A stretch of DNA of 64,000 bases from Herbaspirillum sp. SJZ106 (GCF_006715495.1 NZ_VFNI01000001.1:1113615-1177614); one strand, 5' to 3'. Numbered from the stretch's first letter, positions 35,560 through 44,713 are shown. A program made the numbers and translations. The notes: generated from the letters alone by a model not told the origin.

Positions 35560-36564
35560 TCAGCCTTCCAGAGCCAGCAGGGCGAAGCTCGCCAGCCAGT
35601 GGCCGCCGCTGTAGTGGCTGCCTACCACATGGTCGAGCGAGGCCGCGATATGGCGTTCGGCCGCGGCGCCGATGGCCGCGCGCGCCGGATGGTCGGCGTG
35701 CAGGTTGCGCAGGATATGCTTCATGCACCAGGCGCGCGACAGGTTCAGGCCGTCGAGGTGGGCGATCTTGGGATCGGTGCGGTCGCTCACCGTGGCCGGC
35801 TGCATGAGTTGAGCGATGTCGGCGATGCGCGGCAGGTAGTTGTCGAACCAGGGCTGGAAGCCACCGTCCGGCAGCGCCTTGGTCATCAGCAGCGCTTCGG
35901 TCAGTGCGCCGGAGATGTATTCGTCGCCGCCCGGCTCATAGTGCGCGGGGTAGTCGGTGTCGTTGGCGTAATAACGCCTGGCGGCATCGATGATGGCGGT
36001 TTCGAGTTCGGCGTCCTGAATATGGCGGGCCTGGTCCAGTGACAGGGCCAGCGCGAATGCGGTGTTGTAGTGGGTGCCGACGCGGATCGGATAGGTCAGC
36101 TTGGACAGGTAGTCCAGCAAGCGGCGACGGATTTCGGCGGTCAGCGGCCGCATCGCTTGCCGCCATGCGGCTGCGTGCGGCAGGGCCGATTGCGCCAGTT
36201 CCTGGTCCAGCGCCAGGATCCAGCCGAAGCCGTAGGGGCGCTCGAAGGATGCGCGGCCGCCCGCGCGGAAATATTCGGTCTCGCGCTCCATCGACTCGGG
36301 CGTGAAGTGCTCGTCGAAGATGGCGACGATGTCGGCCCTGGCCGGCAGTTCCGGATACAGGCGCGCGCAGCGCAGCAGCAGCCAGTAGCCGTGCACCGCA
36401 GAATGCCAGTCGTAGCAGCCGTAGAACACCGGATGCATGGCGCGCGGCGACAGCACGTCATGCTCGCCGTTGAGCACGTGCATGATGTGGTTGGGATATT
36501 CCTGGCGCAGGTAGGCCAGCGGCATGCGGGCGAAGGCTTCGGCTTGTTGGATGTTCAGTTGCAT
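35560..36564 (-). CDS. DUF2891 family protein
   Basis: 334 residues. No signal peptide or membrane segment. The sequence is helical with conserved-looking aromatic/His motifs (PVFYGCYDWHSAVHGYWLLL, GTHYNTAFALALSL, SHYSGGHWLASFALLAL), which suggests an alpha/alpha-barrel enzyme fold with a His/Asp/Trp-lined pocket. It is the last gene of the pxp operon, 73 bases behind DUF979. Its place beside 5-oxoprolinase genes suggests that it works on a pyroglutamate-containing or related compound, but the reaction is unknown. Confidence 0.8.
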   Translation of the reverse strand: MQLNIQQAEAFARMPLAYLRQEYPNHIMHVLNGEHDVLSPRAMHPVFYGCYDWHSAVHGYWLLLRCARLYPELPARADIVAIFDEHFTPESMERETEYFRAGGRASFERPYGFGWILALDQELAQSALPHAAAWRQAMRPLTAEIRRRLLDYLSKLTYPIRVGTHYNTAFALALSLDQARHIQDAELETAIIDAARRYYANDTDYPAHYEPGGDEYISGALTEALLMTKALPDGGFQPWFDNYLPRIADIAQLMQPATVSDRTDPKIAHLDGLNLSRAWCMKHILRNLHADHPARAAIGAAAERHIAASLDHVVGSHYSGGHWLASFALLALEG

Positions 36565-36637
36565 GAAGGGACTCCTTGAAACGACCGTGACCGCCGCAGG
36601 GCGGCCACGGTGAGGGACGCTGCCGGGATGACCGGGA

Positions 36638-37624
36638 TCAGCGGAAAGCGAGGAAGTACATCAGGAACACATTGACCGTGAGCAGTGTCAGCGCGGTCGG
36701 GATCTGCACCTTGATCACCTGGTACTTGTTCTTCAGTTCAAGCAGCGCCGCCGGCACGATGTTGTAGTTGGCCGCCATCGGCGTCATCAGCGTGCCGCAG
36801 TAGCCGGAGTACATGCCGATGGCCACCAGCGGCGCCGGGTCGGCATGGTGCCCCAGGATCAGGAAGGGCAGGGCGATGCCCGCGCTCATGACCGGGAAGG
36901 CGGCGAAGGCGTTGCCCATCACCATGGTAAACAGCGCCATGCCGACGCAGTAGATCACCACCACCAGGAAGCGGTTGTCCGGGTTGACGAACAGGCTCAC
37001 CACCTGTTGCACCGAGTTGCCGGTCTTGGCGGCGACGAACACGCCGCCCAGCATGGCCAGCATCAGCGGCAGGATCGCGGCCCAGCCGATCGAGTCCACC
37101 AGCCGGCGCGACTGGCGCACCGCTTGCAGCGGCGTGCCGCCGGTCAATGCCCAGCCTGCGAGCAAGGCGCAGATGCAGGCCACGCACAGCGCCGCCAGCG
37201 TGAGCTGCTTTTGGTCGAGCAGGAACACCTCGCCGACCGAGACGCCCTTGAGCAGCACGGTACAGGCCACCGTGATCACCGGGATCAGCACCGCGGGGAA
37301 GAACAGCCAGTTGCCCAGGCGCTTGGCGGAGGCCACGCGCTCTTCATGCGTGGTGCTGGCATAGGTTCCCATGGACAGCAGGCCGGTGCCGGCGATGAGC
37401 GAAATGATGATCACGGTGGCGCCGATGATGCGATACGCCATGGATTTGCCGAGGTTCTCGACCAGCAGGTCGCCGAACAGGAACACGGCGCCGAACAGGA
37501 ACCAGAACAGGGCGGTGGTGTAGCGCTTGGGGTTGCCCTTGTCGCGCAGGGTCATGCCGACCAGCAGCATGACGATGAAACCGATCAGGTAATAGATGCG
37601 GTTGATGGTAATGAGCGTGGTCAT
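36638..37624 (-). CDS. DUF979 family membrane protein, probable permease subunit
   Basis: 328 residues from MTTLITINRIYYLIGF. About nine to ten hydrophobic segments. Motifs include MSAGIALPFLILGHHADPAP, MYSGYCGTLMTPMAANYNIV and ALFTMVMGNAFAAFPV, which recall the ion-transporter superfamily. Its ATG overlaps the DUF969 stop by 4 bases, so the two membrane proteins are translated together and probably form one transporter. The operon around them encodes 5-oxoprolinase, so 5-oxoproline import is the natural hypothesis. Confidence 0.82.
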   Translation of the reverse strand: MTTLITINRIYYLIGFIVMLLVGMTLRDKGNPKRYTTALFWFLFGAVFLFGDLLVENLGKSMAYRIIGATVIIISLIAGTGLLSMGTYASTTHEERVASAKRLGNWLFFPAVLIPVITVACTVLLKGVSVGEVFLLDQKQLTLAALCVACICALLAGWALTGGTPLQAVRQSRRLVDSIGWAAILPLMLAMLGGVFVAAKTGNSVQQVVSLFVNPDNRFLVVVIYCVGMALFTMVMGNAFAAFPVMSAGIALPFLILGHHADPAPLVAIGMYSGYCGTLMTPMAANYNIVPAALLELKNKYQVIKVQIPTALTLLTVNVFLMYFLAFR

Positions 37625-38349
37625 GCCGGCACCTTGGATGGGTTGGATTGGGTGGCTTTCCAGGCGTCGACGTCGCGGCGGATGGAGGCGTCGAGGCGGG
37701 TCAGGCGGAACAGGTGGATCACCAGCGCCGACAGCGCGGTGGGGATGGCCCACAGTCCGATATGCAGCGGCTCGATGTTGGCGATGCCGTTTTCCTTGAG
37801 GAAGGCATCCATCAGCAGCACGGCGCCGAAGGCGATGAAGATGTCTTCGCCGAAGAACACGGCGATATTGTCGCAGGCCGCCGAGTGGGCCTTGATCTTG
37901 TCGCGGATGTGTTGCGGCAGGTCTTCGCCGTAGGCGTTGACGGCGGCGCCTTCGGCCATCGGCGCCAGCAGCGGGCGCACGGTCTGCGCCTGGCCGCCGA
38001 GGTAGATCAGGCCCAGCGCCGCGGTGCCTTCGCGCACCACGAAGTACAGCATCAGGATGCGCGCCGAGGTGGCGCTGGCGATGCCGGCGATCCACGCCTG
38101 CGCACGCTCCTTCAGGCCGTAATGTTCGAGCAGGCCGATGATCGGCAGGATCAGCAGGAAAGTCGCCAGCGAGCGGCTGTTGACGAACTTCTCGCCGAAG
38201 GTCTCCAGCAGCATGCCGAAGTCCATGCCCACCGCAAGCCCGGTGGACAGACCGGCTACGGTCACCACCAGCAGCGGATTGAAACGTAAGGCAAAGCCGG
38301 CCACGACAATCGGTATCCCGATCAGCGGCAGCAGAGTCGTGCTCTCCAT
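37621..38349 (-). CDS. DUF969 family membrane protein, probable permease subunit
   Basis: 242 residues from MESTTLLPLIGIPIVV; an upstream start in frame would add 20 residues without support. About six hydrophobic segments, with GLSTGLAVGMDFGMLLETFG, FLLILPIIGLLEHYGLKERA and YFVVREGTAALGLIYLGGQA as recognisable DUF969 stretches. It is coupled to DUF979 by a 4-base overlap. It lies about 215 bases behind pxpA on the same strand, so it may have its own promoter as well as read-through. Confidence 0.82.
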   Translation of the reverse strand: MESTTLLPLIGIPIVVAGFALRFNPLLVVTVAGLSTGLAVGMDFGMLLETFGEKFVNSRSLATFLLILPIIGLLEHYGLKERAQAWIAGIASATSARILMLYFVVREGTAALGLIYLGGQAQTVRPLLAPMAEGAAVNAYGEDLPQHIRDKIKAHSAACDNIAVFFGEDIFIAFGAVLLMDAFLKENGIANIEPLHIGLWAIPTALSALVIHLFRLTRLDASIRRDVDAWKATQSNPSKVPA

Positions 38350-38565
38350 GAAAAACTCCCTTGTGTTGAAAGATGAGAAACGTAATGGCGATTGCAAGGC
38401 CTGTGCCAATGCCGCCAGCCGGACATCGCCGGTGGCACTTCCAAGGCCTCGCTCTTTTACTGCTGGGACTGCGGTTGCGACTGCTGGAAACGAAATGACA
38501 AGCGGAACAGCAAATGGGACAACAAGCGGGACAGCCAGCGAAAGCCGGTGTGCAATCAGGCGTAT

Positions 38566-39306
38566 TTACACGGCCGCTCGCACGGCGATGCGTTCGCTGT
38601 GCAGGCGTGCACGAATCTGGCGCGCAAACTCCAGCGCATGCGGCCCATCGCCGTGCAGGCATACGGTCTGCGCGTTGACGCTGACGATGCTGCCGTCGAT
38701 GGCCTTGACCTGCTTGTCCTTGACCAGCGACAGCGTCTGCGCGATCGCCGCTTCATCGTTGTCGATCATGGCGCCGGGCTTGCCGCGGCTGACCAGGCTG
38801 CCGTCGGCTTCATAGGCGCGGTCGGCGAAGACCTCTTCGACCGCGGCCAGGTCGGCATGGCGGGCGGCGGCGATGAGTTCGCTGCCGGCCAGGCCGACCA
38901 GGCTCAGTTCAGGGTTGAAGGTGCGGACGGCGGCGCAGATGGCGTTGGCCAGCACCGCGTCCTTGGCGGCCTGGTTGTACAGCGCGCCATGCGGCTTGAC
39001 GTGCGTCATGCGGCCGCCTTCGGCGCGCACGATGGCGTCCAGCGCGCCGAGCTGGTACAGCATGCCGCTGAAGATGTCCTCGGGCGGCAGGTGCATGGCG
39101 CTGCGGCCGAAATTTTCGCGGTCGGGGAAGCTGGGATGGGCGCCGATGGCGACATGGTTTTGCATCGCCCAGCGCACGCTGCGGCGCATGGTGGCCGCAT
39201 CGCCGGCATGCCAGCCGCAGGCGATGTTGGCGGAGCTGACCAGGGTCAGCAATTGCTCGTCGGTGTCGCAGCCTTCGCCGAGGTCGGCATTGAGGTCGAT
39301 ATGCAT
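38566..39306 (-). CDS. pxpA: 5-oxoprolinase subunit A (LamB/YcsF family)
   Basis: 246 residues. [20 protein letters not shown] is the family start, followed by [34 protein letters not shown] and [13 protein letters not shown]. With PxpB and PxpC it forms the ATP-dependent enzyme that opens 5-oxoproline (pyroglutamate) to glutamate. It lies 9 bases behind pxpC. The cytoplasmic enzyme recycles a metabolite that forms spontaneously from glutamine and arises in peptide turnover. Confidence 0.93.
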   Translation of the reverse strand: MHIDLNADLGEGCDTDEQLLTLVSSANIACGWHAGDAATMRRSVRWAMQNHVAIGAHPSFPDRENFGRSAMHLPPEDIFSGMLYQLGALDAIVRAEGGRMTHVKPHGALYNQAAKDAVLANAICAAVRTFNPELSLVGLAGSELIAAARHADLAAVEEVFADRAYEADGSLVSRGKPGAMIDNDEAAIAQTLSLVKDKQVKAIDGSIVSVNAQTVCLHGDGPHALEFARQIRARLHSERIAVRAAV

Positions 39307-39315
39307 GGCGTCTCC

Positions 39316-40350
39316 TTATTTTCGATACAGCGTCGCGCGCGACCAGTCCAGCGCGGCCATCGTGTCGCCGATGGAATCCAGATAGCGTTGTTGCTCTTGA
39401 CGGGCCGCCAGCGCGCCTTGCATGTCGCAAGGTTCCAGGCGCAGGGTGGCGTTGAGCGGCGCTTGCGCCAGCTTCCACAAATCGGCGTCGATCACCACGC
39501 CGATTTTCGGATAGCCGCCGGTGGTTTGCGCATCGCCCAGCAGGATGATGGGCTGGCCCGACGGCGGCACCTGGATCACGCCGGGCACCACGCCGTGCGA
39601 GAGCATGTCGCGGCTGTGCTTGCGCTTGAGCGGCGCGCCTTCGAGGCGGCAGCCCATGCGGTTGCTGTTGGGCGTGATGCGCCATGCATGAGTCCACAGC
39701 GCAGTTCTGGAGGCCTGGGTGAATTGTTCGAATTCGGGGCCGGGCAGGACGCGCAGCGTCACGTGCCGGCTGTTTTCGTCTTCGTGCAAGGCCAGCCCGC
39801 TCCAGCGCGGCGAGCGCATGCCGAAGGCGGGGCCGCCGACGGCGGCATTGGCTGGCCCGGCATGGCCGATGGCGAGCTGGTCGCCTTTGCGCAGGGCGCG
39901 CCCCAGGTGGCCGCCGAAGCCGGCCTTGAGGTCGGTGCTGCGGGAACCCAGCACCAGCGGGACGTCGATGCCGCCGGCCACGGCCAGGTAGGTGCGCATG
40001 CTGTGGCGCGGCGCTTGCCCGGGACTCTCCGGAGGCATCGGCGCCAGTTTGAGTGTGCTGCCGGCGCGCACCGGAATGCTCCAGCAGGCCGCGACCGGTT
40101 TGCCGTCCAATGTGGCGCCGATGTCGTCGCCGCCCAGGGCGATGCGGGTATCGGCGGCGAAGCGGATCTCGCATGTGCCCATGGTGATTTCGATGCCGGC
40201 CGCGCCGCTGGGATTGCCCACCAGCAGGTTGGCCGTCGACAGCGCCAGCGTATTGAGCGCGCCGCCCGGATGGATGCCGAGCCGGCGGTGGCCATGGCGG
40301 CCGAGGTCTTGTACGGAGGCCAGCATGCCGGGTTGGAGGATTTCTATCAT
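39316..40350 (-). CDS. pxpC: 5-oxoprolinase subunit C (biotin-dependent carboxylase-like, KipA family)
   Basis: 344 residues. MIEILQPGMLASVQDLGRHG, then GIHPGGALNTLALSTANLLV and TYLAVAGGIDVPLVLGSRST define the allophanate hydrolase subunit 2/KipA family. GRTALWTHAWRITPNSNRMG-like and PVTPDGQP-like parts (VIQVPPSGQPIILLGDAQTT) follow. Its ATG overlaps the pxpB stop by 4 bases. It works with PxpB as the ATP-using part of 5-oxoprolinase. Confidence 0.92.
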   Translation of the reverse strand: MIEILQPGMLASVQDLGRHGHRRLGIHPGGALNTLALSTANLLVGNPSGAAGIEITMGTCEIRFAADTRIALGGDDIGATLDGKPVAACWSIPVRAGSTLKLAPMPPESPGQAPRHSMRTYLAVAGGIDVPLVLGSRSTDLKAGFGGHLGRALRKGDQLAIGHAGPANAAVGGPAFGMRSPRWSGLALHEDENSRHVTLRVLPGPEFEQFTQASRTALWTHAWRITPNSNRMGCRLEGAPLKRKHSRDMLSHGVVPGVIQVPPSGQPIILLGDAQTTGGYPKIGVVIDADLWKLAQAPLNATLRLEPCDMQGALAARQEQQRYLDSIGDTMAALDWSRATLYRK

Positions 40351-41000
40351 GGTTCCACGCGCTCCACGGTAAAGCGCACATGGTCGCCGGGGCGCAGCAG
40401 CGTCGGCGGATCTTGCGCGGGATCGAACAGGGGGAGGGCGGTGCGGCCCAGCAGTTGCCAGCCGCCCGGCGAGGCCATGGGGTAGATGCCGGTCTGCTCG
40501 CCGCCGATGCCGACCGAGCCGGCCGGGATCGAGACGCGCGGTTCGGTATGGCGCGGGGTGGCCAGCTCCGGCGCCAGCCCGCCCAGGTAGGCAAAGCCGG
40601 GCAGGAAACCGATGAAATAGACCACGTAGTCGCCGCCGCTGTGGCGCTTGACGACTTCGTTGACGGACAGGCCGGTGTGGCGCGCTACCGCGGCCAGGTC
40701 GGGGCCATCCGCACCGCCGTAGACCACCGGGATCTCGACGGTGCGGCCTTGCGCGCCGGCGGCGCCGAGCTTGGGCCAGAGCTGGCCGATGCGTTTGGCG
40801 AGCGCATCGACTCCGATGGCGGGGCGTTTGAGGATCAGCGTCAGGTTGTTCATGCCGGGCACGACTTCGTCGACCTCATCCCAGGCGGCGGCCAGTTCGG
40901 CCAGAGCCCAGATGCGTTGCTGTTGCGAAAGCGTCGCCGGCGCGGGCAGGCTGCAGAGCAGCGCGCTGTCGCCCAACGGATGAATCTGAGGTGCTTGCAT
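40347..41000 (-). CDS. pxpB: 5-oxoprolinase subunit B (allophanate hydrolase subunit 1-like, KipI family)
   Basis: 217 residues from MQAPQIHPLGDSALLC; the open frame extends upstream, but GGCGAG lies before this ATG and family members start here. Motifs: VDEVVPGMNNLTLIL, then EIPVVYGGADGPDLAAVARH, FIGFLPGFAYLGGLAPEL and PRVSIPAGSVGIGGEQTGIY, the conserved KipI/DUR1-type core. First gene of the pxp operon and divergent from the winged-helix regulator gene. Confidence 0.92.
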   Translation of the reverse strand: MQAPQIHPLGDSALLCSLPAPATLSQQQRIWALAELAAAWDEVDEVVPGMNNLTLILKRPAIGVDALAKRIGQLWPKLGAAGAQGRTVEIPVVYGGADGPDLAAVARHTGLSVNEVVKRHSGGDYVVYFIGFLPGFAYLGGLAPELATPRHTEPRVSIPAGSVGIGGEQTGIYPMASPGGWQLLGRTALPLFDPAQDPPTLLRPGDHVRFTVERVEP

Positions 41001-41169
41001 GTGTCTCGCCTCGTCTGTTTGTTTTGAGAGGTACGGGGAATTGCGTATTACCTGCTTTTTTTTTGTGGATATTACATTCCGAACAAAATATAAACAATAT
41101 GTCGATAAATTATTTATTTGTCCTTGCGATATAGTGTTGCCATTTCGACGCTCAGGTAGGACAACAGCC
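41001..41169. promoter_or_regulatory. Divergent promoter region of the pxp operon and its neighbour regulator
   Basis: 169 bases, very AT-rich compared with its surroundings (long T-run near 41055; AACAAAATATAAACAATATG and AAATTATTTATTTG near 41081-41120). It should contain both promoters and an operator of the divergent winged-helix regulator. No single site stands out enough to name. Confidence 0.45.
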
Positions 41170-41733
41170 ATGAATAACGAGACGCAAAGACTCGGCCAGC
41201 ATGCTGCGGGGGAAACTTCCGCGCAGCCAAAGGCGACCAAGATCGTATCTTCCCAGCACCTGGTTTCGGAGCGCAGCGCCGAGCTGTCCGAGCTTGAGTA
41301 TGCGCTGATCATGGCCAGCAACGCGTTCAACCGCTGGATGGTGCGCTGCATGGCCGCGGCCGGGGCCAAGGATATGACTGCCATCGAGGTTTCCCTGCTG
41401 CATCACGTCAACCACCGCGAGCGCAAGAAGAAGCTGGCCGATATCTGTTTTGTACTGAACGTCGAAGACACCCATGTGGTCACCTATGCATTGAAGAAGC
41501 TGGTGAAGGCCGGTTACGTGTGCAGCGAGAAGGCCGGCAAGGAGCTGCTGTTTTCGGCTACCCCGGCGGGGCAGGCGCTGTGCATGAAGTACCGCGAGGT
41601 GCGCGAGCGTTGCCTGATCGAGGTACAGGCCGAGAGCGGCATTCCCAACCAGGCCATCGGCGAGGCCGCGCAACTGCTGCGCAATGCCTCCGGCCTGTAT
41701 GACACGGCGGCGCGCGCGGCGGCATCGCTGTGA
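41170..41733 (+). CDS. MarR-like winged-helix transcriptional regulator
   Basis: 187 residues. About 35 residues of polar N-terminal tail, then a winged-helix domain at about 40-150: ELEYALIMASNAFNRWMVRC, AIEVSLLHHVNHRERKKKLA, DICFVLNVEDTHVVTYALKK, LVKAGYVCSEKAGKELLFSA. The build is that of MarR-type regulators with a winged wing of strands before LTPAG-like SATPAGQALC. It lies divergent from pxpB and is the natural candidate regulator of the 5-oxoproline operon. It is followed at 27 bases by the quinone oxidoreductase gene on the same strand. The ligand is unknown. Confidence 0.78.
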   Translation: MNNETQRLGQHAAGETSAQPKATKIVSSQHLVSERSAELSELEYALIMASNAFNRWMVRCMAAAGAKDMTAIEVSLLHHVNHRERKKKLADICFVLNVEDTHVVTYALKKLVKAGYVCSEKAGKELLFSATPAGQALCMKYREVRERCLIEVQAESGIPNQAIGEAAQLLRNASGLYDTAARAAASL

Positions 41734-41760
41734 GCCGATCACTATAGAAAAGGATAGAAC

Positions 41761-42738
41761 ATGCGAGCGATAGAAATTAAGGAATATGGCGGCCCCGAGG
41801 TATTGCAACTGTGCGAGCGTGCGCTGCCGGCGCTCAAGCCGGGAGAAGTGCTGATCAAGGTGCATGCGGCCGGGGTCAACCGTCCGGATGTGTTCCAGCG
41901 CACGGGGAATTATCCGGTGCCGCCGGGCGCCTCGGACTTGCCGGGACTGGAAGTGGCGGGCGAGATCGTCGAGGGCGACCTGGCCGGCAGCGGTTTCAGG
42001 AAGGGCGACCTGGTGTGCGCGCTGGTGCAGGGCGGCGGCTATGCCGAGTATTGCGCCGCGCCGCTGGCACAGTGCCTGCCGGTGCCTAAAGGATTGAGTG
42101 CGCTGGAGGCGGCGGCCTTGCCGGAAAACTATTTCACCGTCTGGAGCAACGTGTTCGACCGCGGCGCCCTGGTGGCAGGCGAAACCTTGCTGGTGCAGGG
42201 CGGCTCTTCCGGCATCGGCGTGACCGCGATCCAGATCGCGAAGGCGCTCGGGCATCGCGTGTTCGCTACCGCCGGCAGCGCCGAGAAATGCCGCGCCTGC
42301 GAGGAGCTTGGCGCCGAGCGCGCGATCAATTACAAGACCGAGGATTTCGAAGCGGTGGTCAAGGAAGCGACCGGCGGCATGGGCGTCAATGTCATTTTGG
42401 ATATGGTCGGCGGCGACTACCTGCCGCGAGAAATCAAGGCGCTGGCCGACGATGGCCGGCTGGTCTTCATCGCCCAGCTCGGCGGCAGCAAGGGGCAACT
42501 GGACATGGGGCAGGTGATGCGCCGCCGCCTGACCATCACGGGGTCGACGCTGCGGCCGCGCCCGGTGAGCTTCAAGGCGGCCATTGCCGCCAGCCTGCGC
42601 GAGCGCGTCTGGCCGCTGATCGAGGCGGGCCGGATCAAGCCGGTGATCCACCATGTCTTCCCGCTGGAGCAGGCGGCGCAGGCGCACGCCATGATGGAAA
42701 GCAGCGCGCACATCGGCAAGATCATGCTGCAGCTGTAA
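41761..42738 (+). CDS. NAD(P)H-quinone oxidoreductase, QOR/PIG3-type zinc-independent MDR
   Basis: 325 residues. GroES-like N-terminal domain ([32 protein letters not shown]). Rossmann domain with [20 protein letters not shown] (AxxGxxG-type nucleotide site), [20 protein letters not shown] and [13 protein letters not shown]. Zinc-binding cysteines of true alcohol dehydrogenases are absent. It reduces quinones or other alpha,beta-unsaturated carbonyls with NADPH. It may share a transcript with the regulator gene 27 bases upstream. The tpiA promoter follows its stop. Confidence 0.87.
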   Translation: MRAIEIKEYGGPEVLQLCERALPALKPGEVLIKVHAAGVNRPDVFQRTGNYPVPPGASDLPGLEVAGEIVEGDLAGSGFRKGDLVCALVQGGGYAEYCAAPLAQCLPVPKGLSALEAAALPENYFTVWSNVFDRGALVAGETLLVQGGSSGIGVTAIQIAKALGHRVFATAGSAEKCRACEELGAERAINYKTEDFEAVVKEATGGMGVNVILDMVGGDYLPREIKALADDGRLVFIAQLGGSKGQLDMGQVMRRRLTITGSTLRPRPVSFKAAIAASLRERVWPLIEAGRIKPVIHHVFPLEQAAQAHAMMESSAHIGKIMLQL

Positions 42739-42758
42739 GCCCGGCCGATGGGCGCGGT

Positions 42759-42788
42759 TTGACCGTCTTTACGCCAACCGGCTACAAT
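42759..42788 (+). promoter_or_regulatory. Sigma-70 promoter of tpiA
   Basis: TTGACC, 18-base spacer, TACAAT. Transcription should start near 42795, 35 bases before the tpiA ATG. Confidence 0.7.
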
Positions 42789-42829
42789 ACGAGGTTATCC
42801 AAATTGAATACCAATCTCGTCAGAACACT

Positions 42830-43579
42830 ATGCGGCGCAAACTCGTAGCGGGTAACTGGAAAATGAACGGCAGCCTGGCTGCCAACGCGGCCCTGGTTGC
42901 CGGCATCAAGGAAGGCCTGCCCGCGCAGGCATGCGACGTGGCCGTTTGCGTTCCCGCGCCGTACCTGGCGCAAGTGCAGGCGGCGCTTGCCGGTTCGGCG
43001 GTTGCACTGGGCGCGCAGGATGTTTCCGCGCATGCTTCGGGCGCCTATACCGGCGAAGTCTCGGCGGCCATGCTCAACGAGTTCGGTTGCCAATACGTGA
43101 TTATCGGTCACTCCGAGCGTCGCGCCTATCATGGCGAGTCCGACGCCGCCGTGGCGGCCAAGACGGTTGCTGCGCTCAAGTCGGGTTTGACCCCGGTGGT
43201 GTGCGTCGGCGAAACGCTGGCGCAGCGCGAGGCCGGCAAGACCAACGAAGTGGTGGGCGGCCAGCTGGATGTGGTGCTGGAAGCCCTGGATGCCGCGGAT
43301 GTCGCGCGCATCGTGGTGGCTTACGAACCGGTGTGGGCGATTGGCACCGGCAAGACGGCCACGCCGGAAATGGCGCAGGAGGTGCATGCCATGCTGCGCG
43401 CGCGGCTGGCGGCCAAGAGTGTCGAGGCTGCGGCCAAGGTCCGCATCCTGTACGGCGGCAGCATGAAGCCGGACAATGCGGTGCAGTTGCTGGCGATGGC
43501 CGATATCGATGGCGGCCTGATCGGCGGGGCGGCGTTGAAAGCGGTGGATTTTCTGGCAATCGTTCAGGCTGCGGCCTGA
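42830..43579 (+). CDS. tpiA: Triosephosphate isomerase
   Basis: 249 residues, standard length. Catalytic residues are visible: K11 in AGNWKMNGS, His in [13 protein letters not shown] near residue 95, and Glu in [15 protein letters not shown] near residue 167. [20 protein letters not shown] and GGLIGGAAL close the barrel and bind phosphate. It interconverts dihydroxyacetone phosphate and glyceraldehyde 3-phosphate in the cytoplasm. It has its own promoter and is followed by secG, an order shared by many betaproteobacteria. Confidence 0.97.
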   Translation: MRRKLVAGNWKMNGSLAANAALVAGIKEGLPAQACDVAVCVPAPYLAQVQAALAGSAVALGAQDVSAHASGAYTGEVSAAMLNEFGCQYVIIGHSERRAYHGESDAAVAAKTVAALKSGLTPVVCVGETLAQREAGKTNEVVGGQLDVVLEALDAADVARIVVAYEPVWAIGTGKTATPEMAQEVHAMLRARLAAKSVEAAAKVRILYGGSMKPDNAVQLLAMADIDGGLIGGAALKAVDFLAIVQAAA

Positions 43580-43659
43580 GCTGTAAAGGGTTTGTCAGCC
43601 GGAGGCGAGATACTTCCGGCTGCGGGCGAAATATCAAGAGTGAGAGTGGATAGGCTGAA

Positions 43660-44037
43660 ATGAATACTTTGTCTTTGGTTGTGGTTGTAGTTCAGGTGCT
43701 GGCGGCGCTGGCGATTATCGGTCTGGTGCTGCTGCAGCATGGCAAGGGCGCGGACATGGGCGCGGCGTTCGGTTCAGGCGCCTCCGGCAGCCTGTTCGGC
43801 GCGACCGGTTCGTCGAACTTCCTGTCGAAGTCGACCGCCGTGGCTGCTGCGATCTTCTTTGTGGCGACGCTGGGCCTGGCCTTCATCGGCAACCATCGCG
43901 TGTCGCAAAGCGGCGGCGTGATGGACAACCTGCCGGTTCCGGCGGCCGCGCCTGCCGCGACATCGCAAGCCGCGCCGGCCGCGCCGGCGGCCGATGCTGC
44001 CAAGCCGGCTGACGCATCGAATCAGATTCCGAAATAA
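43660..44037 (+). CDS. secG: Protein translocase subunit SecG
   Basis: 125 residues. Two transmembrane segments (LSLVVVVVQVLAALAIIGLV and TAVAAAIFFVATLGLAFIGN) flank the conserved cytoplasmic loop LLQHGKGADMGAAFGSGASG with SLFGATGSSNFL. The C-terminal 40 residues are Ala/Pro-rich and poorly conserved. It is the accessory subunit of the SecYEG channel in the inner membrane. It lies 80 bases behind tpiA and is probably read from the same promoter. Confidence 0.93.
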   Translation: MNTLSLVVVVVQVLAALAIIGLVLLQHGKGADMGAAFGSGASGSLFGATGSSNFLSKSTAVAAAIFFVATLGLAFIGNHRVSQSGGVMDNLPVPAAAPAATSQAAPAAPAADAAKPADASNQIPK

Positions 44038-44105
44038 GCTTTTGCGGATTCTGAAACAATGCGCAAATAAGCATGGAAGAATCGCTGTTTTCAGCTGATT
44101 GTGCA

Positions 44106-44135
44106 TTGAACAAGAGTAACAAATGCAGGTACAAT
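44106..44135 (+). promoter_or_regulatory. Sigma-70 promoter of the tRNA-Leu gene
   Basis: TTGAAC, 18-base spacer, TACAAT, ending 11 bases before the mature tRNA 5' end. It is well placed for a very short leader. Confidence 0.7.
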
Positions 44136-44146
44136 AGCAGTCTCAG

Positions 44147-44231
44147 GCCGACGTGGTGAAATTGGTAGACACGCTATCTTGAGGGGGTAGTGGCGAAAGC
44201 TGTACGAGTTCGAGTCTCGTCGTCGGCACCA
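44147..44231 (+). tRNA. tRNA-Leu, anticodon GAG
   Basis: 85 bases including an encoded CCA. The acceptor stem is GCCGACG with CGTCGGC. The D-arm contains GTG...GGTAGACAC. The anticodon stem CTATC/GGTAG closes the loop TTGAGGG with anticodon GAG. A long variable arm (TGGCGAAAGCTGT) marks a class II tRNA. The T-arm is ACGAG-TTCGAGT-CTCGT. It reads CUC and CUU leucine codons. Confidence 0.95.
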
Positions 44232-44243
44232 TAGAAATGAATC

Positions 44244-44283
44244 AAAAGCCAGCGAAGGCCAGTGCGCCTGAGCTGGCTTTTTG
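44244..44283 (+). terminator. Rho-independent terminator after tRNA-Leu
   Basis: AAAAGCCAGC and GCTGGCTTTT form the stem, followed by TT. It separates the tRNA transcript from the nuo operon. Confidence 0.8.
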
Positions 44284-44301
44284 TCGAGGAAGTTTCTGAT
44301 T

Positions 44302-44320
44302 GATATTGAGAATCATTCCC
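44302..44320 (+). promoter_or_regulatory. Fur-box-like sequence upstream of nuoA
   Basis: GATATTGAGAATCATTCCC matches the classical 19-base Fur consensus (GATAATGATAATCATTATC) at 15 of 19 positions. It lies about 30 bases before the nuoA start, in the expected promoter zone of the complex I operon. Binding is not shown. Confidence 0.38.
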
Positions 44321-44350
44321 ATCGATTAAAACCAACGTAAGCGGCCAATC

Positions 44351-44710
44351 GTGAACCTCGAAAATTACTTCCCAGTCCTTCTGTTTATCCTCGTTGGCAT
44401 CGGTGTCGGTGTCGCTCCCCAGCTCTTGGGGCGTCTGCTTGGTCCTCACAAGCCTGACGTGCAAAAAACATCTCCTTACGAGTGCGGTTTCGAAGCGTTT
44501 GAAGACGCGCGCATGAAGTTCGACGTGCGCTATTACCTGATCGCCATCCTCTTCATCCTGTTCGATCTGGAAACTGCGTTTTTCTTCCCGTGGGGCGTGT
44601 CCGTGCGTGAGTTGGGCTGGGCTGGTTTCGTCACGATGATGGTCTTCATCGCTGAATTTGTCGTCGGGTTTTGGTACATCTGGAAAAAGGGTGCCCTGGA
44701 TTGGGAGTAA
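44351..44710 (+). CDS. nuoA: NADH-quinone oxidoreductase subunit A
   Basis: 119 residues with a GTG start. Three transmembrane segments ([58 protein letters not shown]). The conserved loop [20 protein letters not shown] contains the cysteine that moves during the active/deactive change in mitochondrial homologues. It sits at the joint between the peripheral and membrane arms of complex I. First gene of the 14-gene nuo operon. Confidence 0.96.
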   Translation: MNLENYFPVLLFILVGIGVGVAPQLLGRLLGPHKPDVQKTSPYECGFEAFEDARMKFDVRYYLIAILFILFDLETAFFFPWGVSVRELGWAGFVTMMVFIAEFVVGFWYIWKKGALDWE

Positions 44711-44713
44711 GCC

